64,000 nt of DNA, taken from NCBI RefSeq assembly GCF_000425205.1, contig NZ_AULI01000001.1, positions 186,001-250,000 on the forward strand, written 5' to 3'. Below, one piece after another: positions 40,099 through 50,296 of this stretch (its first letter is position 1; every line of letters starts with the position of its first letter). Below the pieces are notes generated by a model. That model was given only the letters and a program-made list of their open reading frames with translations. It was not told the origin of the DNA and made no database searches. The stretch comes from Pontibacillus halophilus JSM 076056 = DSM 19796. GTDB taxonomy: Bacteria > Bacillota > Bacilli > Bacillales > BH030062. A program made the position numbers and the translations under genes.

Positions 40099-40719
40099 TT
40101 ATTGCTTTGACTTTAAATAGTCAGGTGTTTCAACGTTCTTAGGACGGTTTGGAACTTCATGATGGTGACGGCAACGAGGCTCGTACGATTCAGATGCTCC
40201 AACTAATATAACTGGGTCATCGTAGGAGGCTGGTTTCCCGTCAATCAAACGCTGTGTCCTTGTGGCAGGTGAGCCACAGATTGGGCAAAGGGCGCTGAGC
40301 TTTGTAACAGACTCTGCGAGAGCCATTAGCTTCGGAACACACCCAAACGGTTCGCCTCGGAAGTCAAGGTCAAGGCCGGCAGCAATTACACGGTGACCAG
40401 CGTTCGCTAATTCTTGAATGACTTCCACGATATTATCATCAAAAAATTGAACTTCATCAATGGCAACAACATCTATATCATCATCTACAGAATAGAGAAT
40501 GTCCTCGGAACGTTCCACTGGATGAGCTACAACCGTAGCTCCATTGTGAGAGACAATGGCTTCTTCGGCGTAGCGATTGTCGATGGCAGGTTTAAACACC
40601 CGCACGGATAGTCGCCCAAATGTGGAACGACGGACTCTGCGGATAAGTTCTTCAGATTTCCCTGAGAACATGCTCCCACAGATTAATTCTACCCATCCGC
40701 TATGTTTCATCACATGCAC
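40099..40719 (-). CDS. tdk: Thymidine kinase
   Basis: Tdk phosphorylates thymidine in the salvage pathway. The 206-residue type II enzyme has the P-loop ([16 protein letters not shown]), the DEVQFF strand, the [12 protein letters not shown] segment and zinc-binding residues (CPICG, then CRHHH near the C-terminus). The start is GTG 40717-40719, giving MHVMKHSGW, the same spacing as in B. subtilis Tdk. It follows rpmE. Confidence 0.97.
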   Translation of the reverse strand: MHVMKHSGWVELICGSMFSGKSEELIRRVRRSTFGRLSVRVFKPAIDNRYAEEAIVSHNGATVVAHPVERSEDILYSVDDDIDVVAIDEVQFFDDNIVEVIQELANAGHRVIAAGLDLDFRGEPFGCVPKLMALAESVTKLSALCPICGSPATRTQRLIDGKPASYDDPVILVGASESYEPRCRHHHEVPNRPKNVETPDYLKSKQ

Positions 40720-40803
40720 GAGCTGGTCTCTCCCTTCTAGGTCAAAGAGGTTTATGTGTCATTATCGTTCCCTGAATTTGAGAGAAAACAAGGCGTAAAC
40801 GTG

Positions 40804-40841
40804 AAAAAAACAGGCAAAGTTAGACAATTTGCCTGTTTTTT
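40804..40841 (-). terminator. Terminator of rpmE
   Basis: ACAGGCAAA and its complement are separated by nine bases and flanked by A and T runs, so it may act in both directions. Confidence 0.92.
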
Positions 40842-40867
40842 ATCATCATAATAAGCTTTGGTTAAGC

Positions 40868-41113
40868 TTACTTCATGCCGTATTTTTTCTTGAAGCGGTC
40901 TACACGGCCACCAGCTTTGTCAGCCTTCTGCTTACCAGTGTAGAACGGGTGAGATGCTGAAGAGATCTCAACACGGATTAGTGGGTACGTGTTGCCATCT
41001 TCCCATTCAATGGTTTCGTCAGATGATTGTGTAGAACCAGTTAGGAACTTGTAATCAGAAGAAGTATCTAAGAATACTACTTTCTGATAGTTTGGATGAA
41101 TTCCTTCCTTCAT
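40868..41113 (-). CDS. Ribosomal protein L31, zinc-free (type B) form
   Basis: L31 bridges the two ribosomal subunits. The 81-residue protein ([19 protein letters not shown]..., ending [10 protein letters not shown]) is of the longer type B kind: the CxxC...CxxC zinc site is absent and [12 protein letters not shown] is read where zinc forms have CxxCHPFYTG. In B. subtilis the zinc form rpmE sits at this rho-tdk locus, and the zinc-free form (ytiA) is elsewhere under Zur control. Whether a zinc form exists elsewhere in this genome cannot be seen. I see no clear Zur operator upstream. Confidence 0.95.
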   Translation of the reverse strand: MKEGIHPNYQKVVFLDTSSDYKFLTGSTQSSDETIEWEDGNTYPLIRVEISSASHPFYTGKQKADKAGGRVDRFKKKYGMK

Positions 41114-41268
41114 GTCTGTACACTCCTTTTTGCCCTGAATCCTTAGGAAACAGAGTTATTCCAAGAGCCGTTAGAAGACTAAAGATTAGCCTTATATCTA
41201 AACTCACATAGAAAGATTATAACAGCCCCTATACTCTTTTGCAACTGGAACTCTCAATTATTTGAAGG

Positions 41269-42558
41269 CTACGATCGCTTAGAAGAGGTCTTGCCTTTCA
41301 TATCTTCCTCCATAAGTTGGAAGAATTCTTCGTTGTTCTTCGAAGATTTCAGGCGGCGTAAGAAGCGATCGACGAAGTTTGGTTGGTCTGCCATCGTCTT
41401 ACGAATTGACCAAATCTTCTCCAGTCGGTCTTTAGGAAGAAGCAATTCTTCTTTACGAGTCCCGCTGCGGCGTACATCAATAGCTGGGAAGATTCGTCGT
41501 TCAGCAAGATTTCGATCAAGGTGCAGCTCCATATTTCCTGTACCTTTGAATTCTTCATAAATGACATCATCCATACGGGAGCCTGTCTCTACAAGCGCCG
41601 TCGCAAGGATGGTTAAGCTTCCGCCCTCTTCAATATTACGCGCAGCACCGAAGAAGCGCTTCGGACGGTGGAAGGAGGCTGGGTCAATACCACCAGATAA
41701 CGTCCGACCACTTGGTGGAATCACTAGGTTGTACGCACGCGCTAGTCGAGTAATGCTGTCCATAAGAATAATAACGTCCTTCTTATGTTCAACAAGGCGC
41801 ATAGCACGCTCCAACACTAATTCAGATACTTTAATATGGTTCTCTGGAACTTCATCAAACGTAGAGCTCACGACATCCACATCCCCATCGACGGAACGCT
41901 CAATGTCTGTCACTTCTTCAGGACGCTCGTCTACGAGAAGAATAATTAATTTCGAGTCAGGATGGTTCTCTGAGATACTGTTTGCGATTTGCTTTAGAAG
42001 CATCGTCTTACCAGCCTTCGGAGGCGCAACGATTAAACCACGCTGACCGAAGCCAACTGGTGTCATCAAGTCAATAATTCTTGTGGATAGGCTCTTTCCT
42101 TGTGTTTCAAGGTTCATCATACGCTCAGGATAAAGCGGTGTTAACGCTGGGAAATGGACACGTTCTTTCGCAGAATCAGGTGCATCTCCATTGACCGCAT
42201 CAACGTGAAGCAATCCGTAGTAACGCTCGTTCTCCTTAGGAGGACGCACTTTCCCTGATACTTTATCTCCGTTTCTTAAATCGAAACGACGGATTTGCGA
42301 AGCAGAGATATAAATATCTTCAGCTGATGGGGAGTAGTTAATTGGACGTAGGAAGCCAAATCCTTCTGAAGGAATAACCTCTAGAATTCCGTCCATAAAT
42401 AAGAATCCATCCTTCTCGGCTTGAGCCTTCAAAATGGAAAAGATTAATTCTCGCTTTGTTAATTTAGCATAGTAAGACACTTTGTACTCGCGTGCAAGCT
42501 TGTACAATTCTTTTAAGTTAAGTGTCTCCAAATGGGAAATTGTTAATGATCCAGACAC
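41269..42558 (-). CDS. rho: Transcription termination factor Rho
   Basis: Rho is the hexameric RNA helicase that ends untranslated transcription. The 429-residue protein has the N-terminal RNA-binding cold-shock fold (EGFGFLRPINYSPSAEDIY), the P-loop APPKAGKTMLL, the Walker B strand DVIILMDSITRL and the Q/R-loop region (GFGQRGLIVAPP). AGGTG upstream favours GTG 42556-42558; another GTG at 42570 is possible. A leader of about 340 bases with an intrinsic terminator precedes it, consistent with the known autoregulation of rho in B. subtilis. Confidence 0.97.
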   Translation of the reverse strand: MSGSLTISHLETLNLKELYKLAREYKVSYYAKLTKRELIFSILKAQAEKDGFLFMDGILEVIPSEGFGFLRPINYSPSAEDIYISASQIRRFDLRNGDKVSGKVRPPKENERYYGLLHVDAVNGDAPDSAKERVHFPALTPLYPERMMNLETQGKSLSTRIIDLMTPVGFGQRGLIVAPPKAGKTMLLKQIANSISENHPDSKLIILLVDERPEEVTDIERSVDGDVDVVSSTFDEVPENHIKVSELVLERAMRLVEHKKDVIILMDSITRLARAYNLVIPPSGRTLSGGIDPASFHRPKRFFGAARNIEEGGSLTILATALVETGSRMDDVIYEEFKGTGNMELHLDRNLAERRIFPAIDVRRSGTRKEELLLPKDRLEKIWSIRKTMADQPNFVDRFLRRLKSSKNNEEFFQLMEEDMKGKTSSKRS

Positions 42559-42654
42559 TGTATCACACACCTATTTCGTTTTATCGTTCTTCCATCAAGC
42601 TCTTCATACTTCTCTATGTAAGTAGAGTAGACGCACGGCGGCCTCCACAAGCAC

Positions 42655-42690
42655 AAAAAAGGCGATGAGCAATCGTTGCTTTTCGTCACC
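42655..42690 (-). terminator. Intrinsic terminator (possible attenuator) in the rho leader
   Basis: GGTGACGAAAAGCAACGATTGCTCATCGCC forms a stem with a bulge (GGYGA and GCAA blocks), followed on the minus strand by six T residues. It lies about 100 bases before the rho start codon and well after the separate glpX terminator, so it would stop transcripts that begin in the leader. The leader region 42700-42975 shows no coding frame of note. Confidence 0.7.
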
Positions 42691-42909
42691 TATCTCGTCT
42701 GCCAATCCAACTAATCAGGAACGCAAACGTCCTTCATGGCCGCACGATACCGTTGTGAAGAGACTATTTGTAATGGATGGTTTAGCTTCTCATGTAGGGT
42801 TTTGGAAACATGATTCGTTTTGAAGGAAATTAGTTAGAAGCTAGAATAGAAGTTTGCCAACGGGGCTAAATTCACTATTGCCAAGTCTCGTTGCTTTTAA
42901 ACATCTTTC

Positions 42910-42939
42910 ATTTTAACCCTATCTATCTGAACTATTCAA
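42910..42939 (-). promoter_or_regulatory. Likely promoter of rho
   Basis: On the minus strand TTGAAT (42934-42939), an 18-base spacer and TAAAAT (42910-42915) form a sigma-A type promoter. A transcript from here would have a leader of about 340 bases. Confidence 0.6.
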
Positions 42940-42975
42940 CTATGTTTTTGTGACAGAATTCGAAAAGAAGGAAAG

Positions 42976-43018
42976 AAAAAGGGATTTTACGAACAGTCAC
43001 GTGACGCAAAATCCCTCT
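42976..43018 (-). terminator. Terminator of glpX
   Basis: AGGGATTTT (42980-42988) pairs with AAAATCCCT (43008-43016); the loop contains a smaller GTCACGTGAC palindrome. A T-rich run follows on the minus strand. Confidence 0.85.
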
Positions 43019-43024
43019 TTATGT

Positions 43025-43993
43025 CTATGGTTTAATTACGAGGTTCGGTTTCTTCTTCAAGGAGTGGTCTCCATCAATGAAGCGGACGGTTCCAGATTTC
43101 GCTCGCATAACAACGGTTTGAGTCGTGGCTTTCGTTCCTTTAAACTGAACGCCTCTTAACAGCTCTCCGTCTGTTACACCTGTTGCCGCAAATATGGCAT
43201 CGTCTCCGCCACACATGTCGTCCATCATGAGCACCTTTTGCACATCTGCTATGCCCATCCGCGCACAGCGCGCAAGCTGTTCATCATCTTCAGGAAGTAG
43301 CTTTCCTTGAATTTCTCCACCGAGACATTTCAAAGCAGCAGCGGCAAGTACGCCTTCAGGTGCCCCTCCACTACCGAATAGAATATCAACACCGGTATGG
43401 TCAAATGCTGTATTGATGGCAGCAGCGACATCCCCATCTGAGATGAGCTTAATCCGAGCTCCCGCTTCCCTGATCTCTTCAATGATGCGCTCGTGTCGCT
43501 TACGATTCAGCACAATTGCTACAACATCTTCAATATCTTTGTTCTTCGCCCTTGCAACTGCGGCAAGATTCTCTCGGATGGACGCATTAATGTCCACTTT
43601 GCCAACCGCTTCAGGGCCAACTGCGATCTTCTCCATATACATGTCCGGTGCGTGTAACAACTTGCTGTGATCTGCAACTGCCAGAACAGATAAAGCGTTC
43701 CATGTTCCTTGGGCAACGATATTTGTCCCTTCAAGTGGGTCGACTGCTACGTCAACTCTTGGACCATATCCATTCCCCAACTTCTCACCAATGTAAAGCA
43801 TAGGGGCTTCATCCATTTCGCCTTCCCCAATGACGACGGTCCCCTTCATCGGTATCGTATCAAATACATCGCGCATAGCACTTGTCGCTGCGTCATCCGC
43901 CTCATCCTTCTTTCCTCTTCCCATCCAACGAGCTGAAGCGAGTGCGGCTGCTTCGGTTACACGTACAAGTTCCATCGTCAAACTTCTTTCCAT
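43025..43993 (-). CDS. glpX: Class II fructose-1,6-bisphosphatase
   Basis: GlpX dephosphorylates fructose 1,6-bisphosphate in gluconeogenesis. The 322-residue protein has the metal-binding motif VDPLEGTN, the [11 protein letters not shown] segment, and [20 protein letters not shown]. Length is standard. It follows murAB by 76 bases and has its own terminator. Confidence 0.96.
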   Translation of the reverse strand: MERSLTMELVRVTEAAALASARWMGRGKKDEADDAATSAMRDVFDTIPMKGTVVIGEGEMDEAPMLYIGEKLGNGYGPRVDVAVDPLEGTNIVAQGTWNALSVLAVADHSKLLHAPDMYMEKIAVGPEAVGKVDINASIRENLAAVARAKNKDIEDVVAIVLNRKRHERIIEEIREAGARIKLISDGDVAAAINTAFDHTGVDILFGSGGAPEGVLAAAALKCLGGEIQGKLLPEDDEQLARCARMGIADVQKVLMMDDMCGGDDAIFAATGVTDGELLRGVQFKGTKATTQTVVMRAKSGTVRFIDGDHSLKKKPNLVIKP

Positions 43994-44069
43994 GGTAACT
44001 ATTCCTCCCCTTTTGCCTTGCTCATTTATAAACCGGAATCTCCCCCATCACCATGGAGCTGTGACGGTA

Positions 44070-45356
44070 CTATGAATTTTGAAATTGTTCGATCTCAGCC
44101 TCTGTCATTTCTTCACGCCAAGCATGTCCACCTAGCGCATTTAGCTTCTCAACTAAATCCTCATAGCCACGATCGATATGTTCAAGGCCAGTAATTTCTG
44201 TTACCCCTCTCGCTAATGAACCAGCAATGACAAGCGCAGCTCCAGCACGAAGGTCAGTCGCTTTCACACGAGCTCCCTCCAACTGGACAGGACCTGTCAC
44301 AATAGCTGAGCTACCTTCTACCTTTATGTCTGCATTCATGCGTCGCAGTTCATCTACGTGCTTGAATCGCGCACCATAAATCGTGTCCGTTACGACTCCA
44401 GTCCCTCTCGCTTGCGTGAGCAACGAAGTAAATGGTTGTTGCAAGTCCGTTGGGAAGCCTGGAAAGACCAGCGTCTTGACGTCAACTGCTTGTATAGGCT
44501 TATCGCGACGAATGAGAAGTTGGTCATCATTTGACTCAATAGTAATCCCCATTTCACGAAGCTTTGCAAGGAGAGATTCCAAGTGCTGTGGTATGACGTT
44601 GTCAATCAACACTTCTTCTCCCATCGCAGCCGCTAAAATCGTATACGTTCCAGCCTCGATACGGTCTGGGATAATCGTATGCTGACACCCGCTAAGTGTT
44701 TCAACACCTTCAATCCGGATAACGTCCGTCCCTGCCCCTTTAATCTTCGCTCCCATACTCGTTAGCAACGTGGCGACGTCAATAATTTCAGGTTCTTTCG
44801 CTGCATTCTCGATAACCGTCTTGCCTTTCGCTTTCACAGCAGCAAGCATAATGTTAATCGTAGCACCTACACTTACGACGTCTAAGTAAATACGAGCTCC
44901 TTTTAGTTCATCTGCTCTTAAATAAATGGCACCTTGTTCATTTGTTACTTGTGCACCTAATGCTTCAAAGCCTTTAATGTGTTGGTCAATTGGGCGCGGG
45001 CCAAGATGACACCCGCCTGGTAATCCAATGACCGCTTTCTTGAAACGTCCAAGCATGGCTCCCATGAAGTAATAGGAAGCACGAAGTTTCTTTACTTTCC
45101 CATTCGGCAGTGGCATAGAGATCATAGTAGAGGGATCGATATAAACATCCCGCCCATCCTTTACAACCTTGCCACCAATCTCTTCTAGCAAATGGCTCAG
45201 TGTGTCTACGTCTGAGATATGAGGCAACCCTTCAATCGTTACAGGTGTCTCTGCCAAGATTGCAGCAGGAAGCAAGGCAACAGCACTGTTCTTCGCACCG
45301 CTTATACGCACTTGCCCCCGCAATGAATGGCCTCCTTCAATAAGTAACTTCTCCAT
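44070..45356 (-). CDS. murAB: UDP-N-acetylglucosamine 1-carboxyvinyltransferase, second copy (MurAB)
   Basis: This is the second MurA enzyme (428 residues) with catalytic Cys116 in [11 protein letters not shown]. Low-GC Gram-positives usually carry two copies, and this one lies in the conserved tal-murAB-glpX order. It is clearly divergent from the copy at 15011-16309. The C-terminal tail ([20 protein letters not shown]) is specific to this copy. Confidence 0.95.
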   Translation of the reverse strand: MEKLLIEGGHSLRGQVRISGAKNSAVALLPAAILAETPVTIEGLPHISDVDTLSHLLEEIGGKVVKDGRDVYIDPSTMISMPLPNGKVKKLRASYYFMGAMLGRFKKAVIGLPGGCHLGPRPIDQHIKGFEALGAQVTNEQGAIYLRADELKGARIYLDVVSVGATINIMLAAVKAKGKTVIENAAKEPEIIDVATLLTSMGAKIKGAGTDVIRIEGVETLSGCQHTIIPDRIEAGTYTILAAAMGEEVLIDNVIPQHLESLLAKLREMGITIESNDDQLLIRRDKPIQAVDVKTLVFPGFPTDLQQPFTSLLTQARGTGVVTDTIYGARFKHVDELRRMNADIKVEGSSAIVTGPVQLEGARVKATDLRAGAALVIAGSLARGVTEITGLEHIDRGYEDLVEKLNALGGHAWREEMTEAEIEQFQNS

Positions 45357-45429
45357 CGTCAGGTTTGGACTCCCTTCCTTAGGTAGCTCCGTATAGACTT
45401 ATTTTGCACAAAATTACCAAAAAACATGC

Positions 45430-46071
45430 CTATTTTTGTCGATTCCAGTCGGATAAAAACTTTTCGATCCCCTGGTCGGTTAATGGGTGCTTTACAAGTT
45501 GGTCTAGAACTTTAAACGGAATCGTTGCGATATGCGCACCGTGTAGGGCGGCATCCGTAACATGAACTGGGTGGCGGACAGAAGCTGCAATAATTTCAGT
45601 ATCAATCGCATGACGGTCAAAAATCTCAGAGATTTGAGAAACAAGATCAATCCCCTCTTGCCCAATATCATCTAGACGACCTAAAAATGGCGAAACATAA
45701 GACGCACCTGCACGAGCTGCTAACAGCGCTTGATTCGCAGAGAAGATAAGTGTAACGTTCGTCTTAATGTTCAGCTCTGAGAAGCGCTTTACCGCCTTCA
45801 GGCCTTCAAGTGTCATTGGAACCTTAACTGTAATGTTCGGTGCGATGGCTGCGAGCTCTTTCCCTTCTTCAATCATCCCTTCAGCATCCTCAGCAATTAC
45901 CTCAGCGCTAACAGAACCGTCTACTTCATCTGTTATCTCTTTCAAACGCTCGTGGAAAGAAACCCCCTCTTTCGCTACAAGCGATGGGTTTGTTGTAACC
46001 CCTGCTAATACTCCCAATGCGTTTGCCTCACGGATTTCATCAATGTTCGCTGTGTCGATAAAGAATTTCAT
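45430..46071 (-). CDS. tal: Transaldolase (or fructose-6-phosphate aldolase-like)
   Basis: The 213-residue protein is of the short TalC/MipB type: [38 protein letters not shown] with the Schiff-base Lys, and [13 protein letters not shown]. In B. subtilis the enzyme at this place (ywjH) is a transaldolase of the pentose phosphate pathway. It lies between fbaA and murAB. Confidence 0.95.
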   Translation of the reverse strand: MKFFIDTANIDEIREANALGVLAGVTTNPSLVAKEGVSFHERLKEITDEVDGSVSAEVIAEDAEGMIEEGKELAAIAPNITVKVPMTLEGLKAVKRFSELNIKTNVTLIFSANQALLAARAGASYVSPFLGRLDDIGQEGIDLVSQISEIFDRHAIDTEIIAASVRHPVHVTDAALHGAHIATIPFKVLDQLVKHPLTDQGIEKFLSDWNRQK

Positions 46072-46116
46072 ACTTCTTCCTCCCCCTTGTAAATGAGTGC
46101 GTTTTCATTTCTTATG

Positions 46117-46150
46117 TAAAAGAAACCGCCGAAAGGTTGTTCCGGCGGCA
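46117..46150 (-). terminator. Terminator of fbaA
   Basis: A CCGCCG/CGGCGG stem (46125-46130 with 46143-46148) is followed on the minus strand by a T-rich tail (TTTCTTTT), 24 bases after the fbaA stop codon. Confidence 0.8.
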
Positions 46151-46173
46151 TCTTCAACTATACGACGTAATCG

Positions 46174-47037
46174 TTACGCTTTTTGAGCAGAACCGAATTC
46201 GCGCATTTTGCCGATTACAGTTTCTTTAATTGCGTCACGACCAGGACCCATGTATTTACGTGGATCGTATAGATCAGGTTTTTCAGCAAGTACTTCGCGA
46301 ATTGCTTTTCCTTGAGAAACTTGGTTTTCAGTATTTACGTTGATTTTAGCAGTTCCGTAGCTGATTGCTTTCTTGATGTCAGCTGTTGGGATACCAGTAC
46401 CACCGTGAAGAACAAGTGGCTTGTCTACAAGACCCATGATTTCTTCCATGCGGTCGAAGCCTAGGTTTGGTTCGCCTTTGTAAGGGCCGTGAACAGAACC
46501 TAGTGCTGGAGCGAATACGTCAACGTTTGTTTCGTCAACAAGTTGTTTACACTCAGAAGGAATTGCGTAAGCTGCTTCAGCATCGTCAACGATAAGATCA
46601 TCTTCTTGACCGCCAACGCGACCAAGTTCAGCTTCAACAGAAACACCGTGGATATGAGCAAGCTCAACCACTTTCTTCGTAACTTCAATGTTTTCTTCTA
46701 GTGGATCATGGGAAGCATCAATCATAACAGAAGTGAAACCAGCGTGGATTGCTTCTGCACATTTCTCGAAGCTAGAACCATGGTCTAGGTGAATCGCTAC
46801 AGGAACTGTAGTCTTATAGGAATCCATAAGTGCTTTAACCATAGATACTACAACGTTAAAGCCACCCATGTAACGAGCTGCACCTTCAGATACACCAAGG
46901 ATTACTGGAGACTGCTCTTCTTCAGCAGCTTGCAGGATCGCTTGAGCGTACTCAAGGTTATTTAGGTTGAATTGACCGACAGCGTATCGGTTTTCCTTAG
47001 CCGTTTCTAGCATTTCTTTCATGGAAACTAATGGCAT
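46174..47037 (-). CDS. fbaA: Class II fructose-bisphosphate aldolase
   Basis: FbaA cleaves fructose 1,6-bisphosphate in glycolysis and works in reverse in gluconeogenesis. The 287-residue protein has the zinc-binding HLDHGSS motif, the [10 protein letters not shown] segment, [13 protein letters not shown] and VLHGGTGI. The ATG has an AGGAGGA site. A probable -10 (TATAAT, 47096-47101) lies upstream. Confidence 0.97.
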   Translation of the reverse strand: MPLVSMKEMLETAKENRYAVGQFNLNNLEYAQAILQAAEEEQSPVILGVSEGAARYMGGFNVVVSMVKALMDSYKTTVPVAIHLDHGSSFEKCAEAIHAGFTSVMIDASHDPLEENIEVTKKVVELAHIHGVSVEAELGRVGGQEDDLIVDDAEAAYAIPSECKQLVDETNVDVFAPALGSVHGPYKGEPNLGFDRMEEIMGLVDKPLVLHGGTGIPTADIKKAISYGTAKINVNTENQVSQGKAIREVLAEKPDLYDPRKYMGPGRDAIKETVIGKMREFGSAQKA

Positions 47038-47170
47038 GGATGGTCCTCCTTTTATATAGGGAAAAGATTCTGCAACCTTTTAGCATAAAGATACGATTAT
47101 ATCCGCTATGTAGGTTTTTTACATTAATAGCATACCAAGTCCGAAACCTAGGTGCAACATGCTAGTCCCT

Positions 47171-47184
47171 GGTTAACGCTTACA
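47171..47184 (-). promoter_or_regulatory. cre-like sequence upstream of fbaA
   Basis: On the minus strand TGTAAGCGTTAACC matches the CcpA site consensus TGWAANCGNTNWCA in all but the last base. It is about 70 bases upstream of the fbaA -10 element. fbaA is not a classical CcpA target, so this is tentative. Confidence 0.35.
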
Positions 47185-47222
47185 TCCATGAAAATATCGA
47201 TAATGGTTATTTATTCCGCTAA

Positions 47223-47582
47223 TTAGACGGAATATTCTTTCAAAATATCCTTGATTTCATAGATATCAAATGGCTTTGCAAGGATGGTACGAACCGACTC
47301 AATGGTACGCACTTCTTCCCATTCTTCTTCCGCTAAACCACTAATAAATACAATGGGCGTTGAAGGCGACAACTGTTCCATTTCTCTCGCAACAGTCGGT
47401 CCATCTTTGCCAGGAAGTTTCATATCTAAAATGACAAGTGACGGATGATGTTGCTTAAATTCTTCCATTGCCTCGATTCCATTCTCGGCTAAAGTCACAT
47501 GGTACCCTTCATTTCGGATGACTTCTTCTAGTAGTATGCGTATCCCGGGTTGATCATCGACCACTAATATGGTTTTAGACAT
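47223..47582 (-). CDS. spo0F: Sporulation response regulator Spo0F
   Basis: Spo0F carries phosphate from sporulation kinases to Spo0B in the phosphorelay. The 119-residue protein is a receiver domain only: acidic pair Asp9-Asp10, phosphoacceptor Asp53 (VILDMKLPGKDG), Ser81 in place of the usual Thr, and Lys103 (AKPFD). The QPGIRILLEEV helix that contacts kinases and Spo0B is well kept. It has the conserved place between pyrG and fbaA. A sigma-H type promoter lies upstream. Confidence 0.95.
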   Translation of the reverse strand: MSKTILVVDDQPGIRILLEEVIRNEGYHVTLAENGIEAMEEFKQHHPSLVILDMKLPGKDGPTVAREMEQLSPSTPIVFISGLAEEEWEEVRTIESVRTILAKPFDIYEIKDILKEYSV

Positions 47583-47625
47583 GCGTTTTCCTCCAATCCA
47601 CGAACTAATATATCCCCAATACGTA

Positions 47626-47655
47626 CTTTTCGATTTTCACACGTTAAAATCCTGC
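47626..47655 (-). promoter_or_regulatory. Possible sigma-H promoter of spo0F
   Basis: On the minus strand GCAGGATTT (47647-47655) matches the sigma-H -35 pattern RNAGGAWWW exactly; 12 bases later ATCGAAAAG (47626-47634) matches RNNGAATWW with two mismatches. B. subtilis spo0F has a sigma-H promoter. Confidence 0.5.
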
Positions 47656-47693
47656 AAAGTACCTAGCACTTTTTTAATAATCAAATTCCACAT

Positions 47694-47723
47694 GAAAAAA
47701 CCTCGCTCTTAAAAGAGCGAGGC
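47694..47723 (-). terminator. Terminator of pyrG
   Basis: CCTCGCTCTT pairs with AAGAGCGAGG through a two-base A-rich loop and is followed on the minus strand by six T residues, just after the pyrG stop codon. Confidence 0.93.
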
Positions 47724-47734
47724 TCATGCGTAAC

Positions 47735-49333
<1,599 letters not shown>

Positions 49334-49410
49334 TTATCCCTCTCTCTATAGTTTCTTTTCAAGGGCGTTCTGTGTTATAGTTTTGTTCCAATGTTTTTAA
49401 CTTAATCCCC

Positions 49411-49460
49411 AAAAAAAGAAAAGCGCTCCCGTTTGTTATAAACGGGAGCGCTTTTCTTAT
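49411..49460 (-). terminator. pyrG leader attenuator, also terminator of rpoE
   Basis: A very strong stem (AAAAGCGCTCCCGTTT and complement around ATAACA) is followed on the minus strand by seven T residues, about 40 bases after the presumed pyrG transcript start. Its 5' arm contains CTCCC, which in the B. subtilis pyrG leader pairs with a 5' run of extra G residues added when CTP is scarce, preventing termination. Confidence 0.88.
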
Positions 49461-49487
49461 GCTTTTTAATGCATAACACGAATTAAA

Positions 49488-49529
49488 GAGCCCAAATAAA
49501 ATTTTACTTATTTCGACCTTATAAGTCAA
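49488..49529 (-). promoter_or_regulatory. pyrG promoter with GGGCTC initiation sequence
   Basis: On the minus strand TTGACT (49524-49529), 17 bases, TAAAAT (49501-49506), 7 bases, then GGGCTC (49488-49493). The three G residues at the presumed start followed by C match the reiterative-transcription control of B. subtilis pyrG. Confidence 0.88.
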
Positions 49530-49534
49530 GACGA

Positions 49535-50089
49535 TTAGTATTGTTCGTCAGAATCTTCTTCCTCTTCTTCATCATCACTACTATCATCTGACTCTTCATC
49601 ATTCACAAGCGTGTCATCTTCTTCGTAGTCATCGTCGGATTCTTCAGCTAGGTCGTAATCACCATCAAGACCGCTGTTTTCCGTACCGTCTTCATCAAGG
49701 TCTAAATCTTCATCCTCGAAATCGATGTCTTCTTCAATAGAAGACTCGTCCAAGTCTTTGTCAGCTTCTTCTTTAGCTGCTGGTTTCTTACGTTTTGTCT
49801 TCTTCGTAGGCGCTTGAACATCTTCTTCTGTCTGGTCAACAGGATACCAACGCTTTAGCCCCCACATGTTCGACCCAACCGTCATGTAACGGCCTTCACT
49901 ATTAAGGTCTGTAAACAATTGCGGCATGAATTTTTCTTTCTGCTCGGCTGTAAACCCTTTGATTTCAGCTACACGGTCATATAGATCATTAAAATGAACG
50001 GCACGACGCTCATCTTCAAGTAGTTCGTGCACGATTTCAATCATGGACATTTCTGAAATCTCTTGAGGGGAATAGTTTTTATAGCTCAC
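49535..50089 (-). CDS. rpoE: RNA polymerase delta subunit
   Basis: The delta subunit of Gram-positive RNA polymerase improves promoter selectivity and recycling. The 184-residue protein has the folded HARE-HTH domain (about 1-90, ending NMWGLKRWYPVDQ) and an Asp/Glu-rich disordered tail (about 110-184). AAAGGGAG at eight bases supports GTG 50087-50089 (MSYKNYSPQEISEMSM). The tail ends DSDEQY. Confidence 0.96.
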   Translation of the reverse strand: MSYKNYSPQEISEMSMIEIVHELLEDERRAVHFNDLYDRVAEIKGFTAEQKEKFMPQLFTDLNSEGRYMTVGSNMWGLKRWYPVDQTEEDVQAPTKKTKRKKPAAKEEADKDLDESSIEEDIDFEDEDLDLDEDGTENSGLDGDYDLAEESDDDYEEDDTLVNDEESDDSSDDEEEEEDSDEQY

Positions 50090-50253
50090 GTACTGCACTC
50101 CCTTTATATCAATAGTTTATTGAAAATCATATTTCATAGATTGCTCCGCTAATTTAACCATACCATACATTATAAACAAATACGTATCGTTTATGCTAGT
50201 TCTATCAGAAGAAAATAGGATTGATTCATTTTCAATCGGAGTTCTAATAGTAT

Positions 50254-50296
50254 AAAAAAGGAAGAGAAAATCAGTCAAGATTTTCTCTCCCTTTTC
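50254..50296 (-). terminator. Terminator of the mmgA-icmF operon
   Basis: GGAGAGAAAATC pairs with GATTTTCTCTTCC around a six-base loop, followed on the minus strand by six T residues, directly after the icmF stop codon. Confidence 0.88.

Noticed and set aside
42700-42975. Possible protein gene in the space between glpX and rho
   Set aside because: Stop codons are frequent on both strands and no frame has a ribosome binding site; treated as a rho leader.
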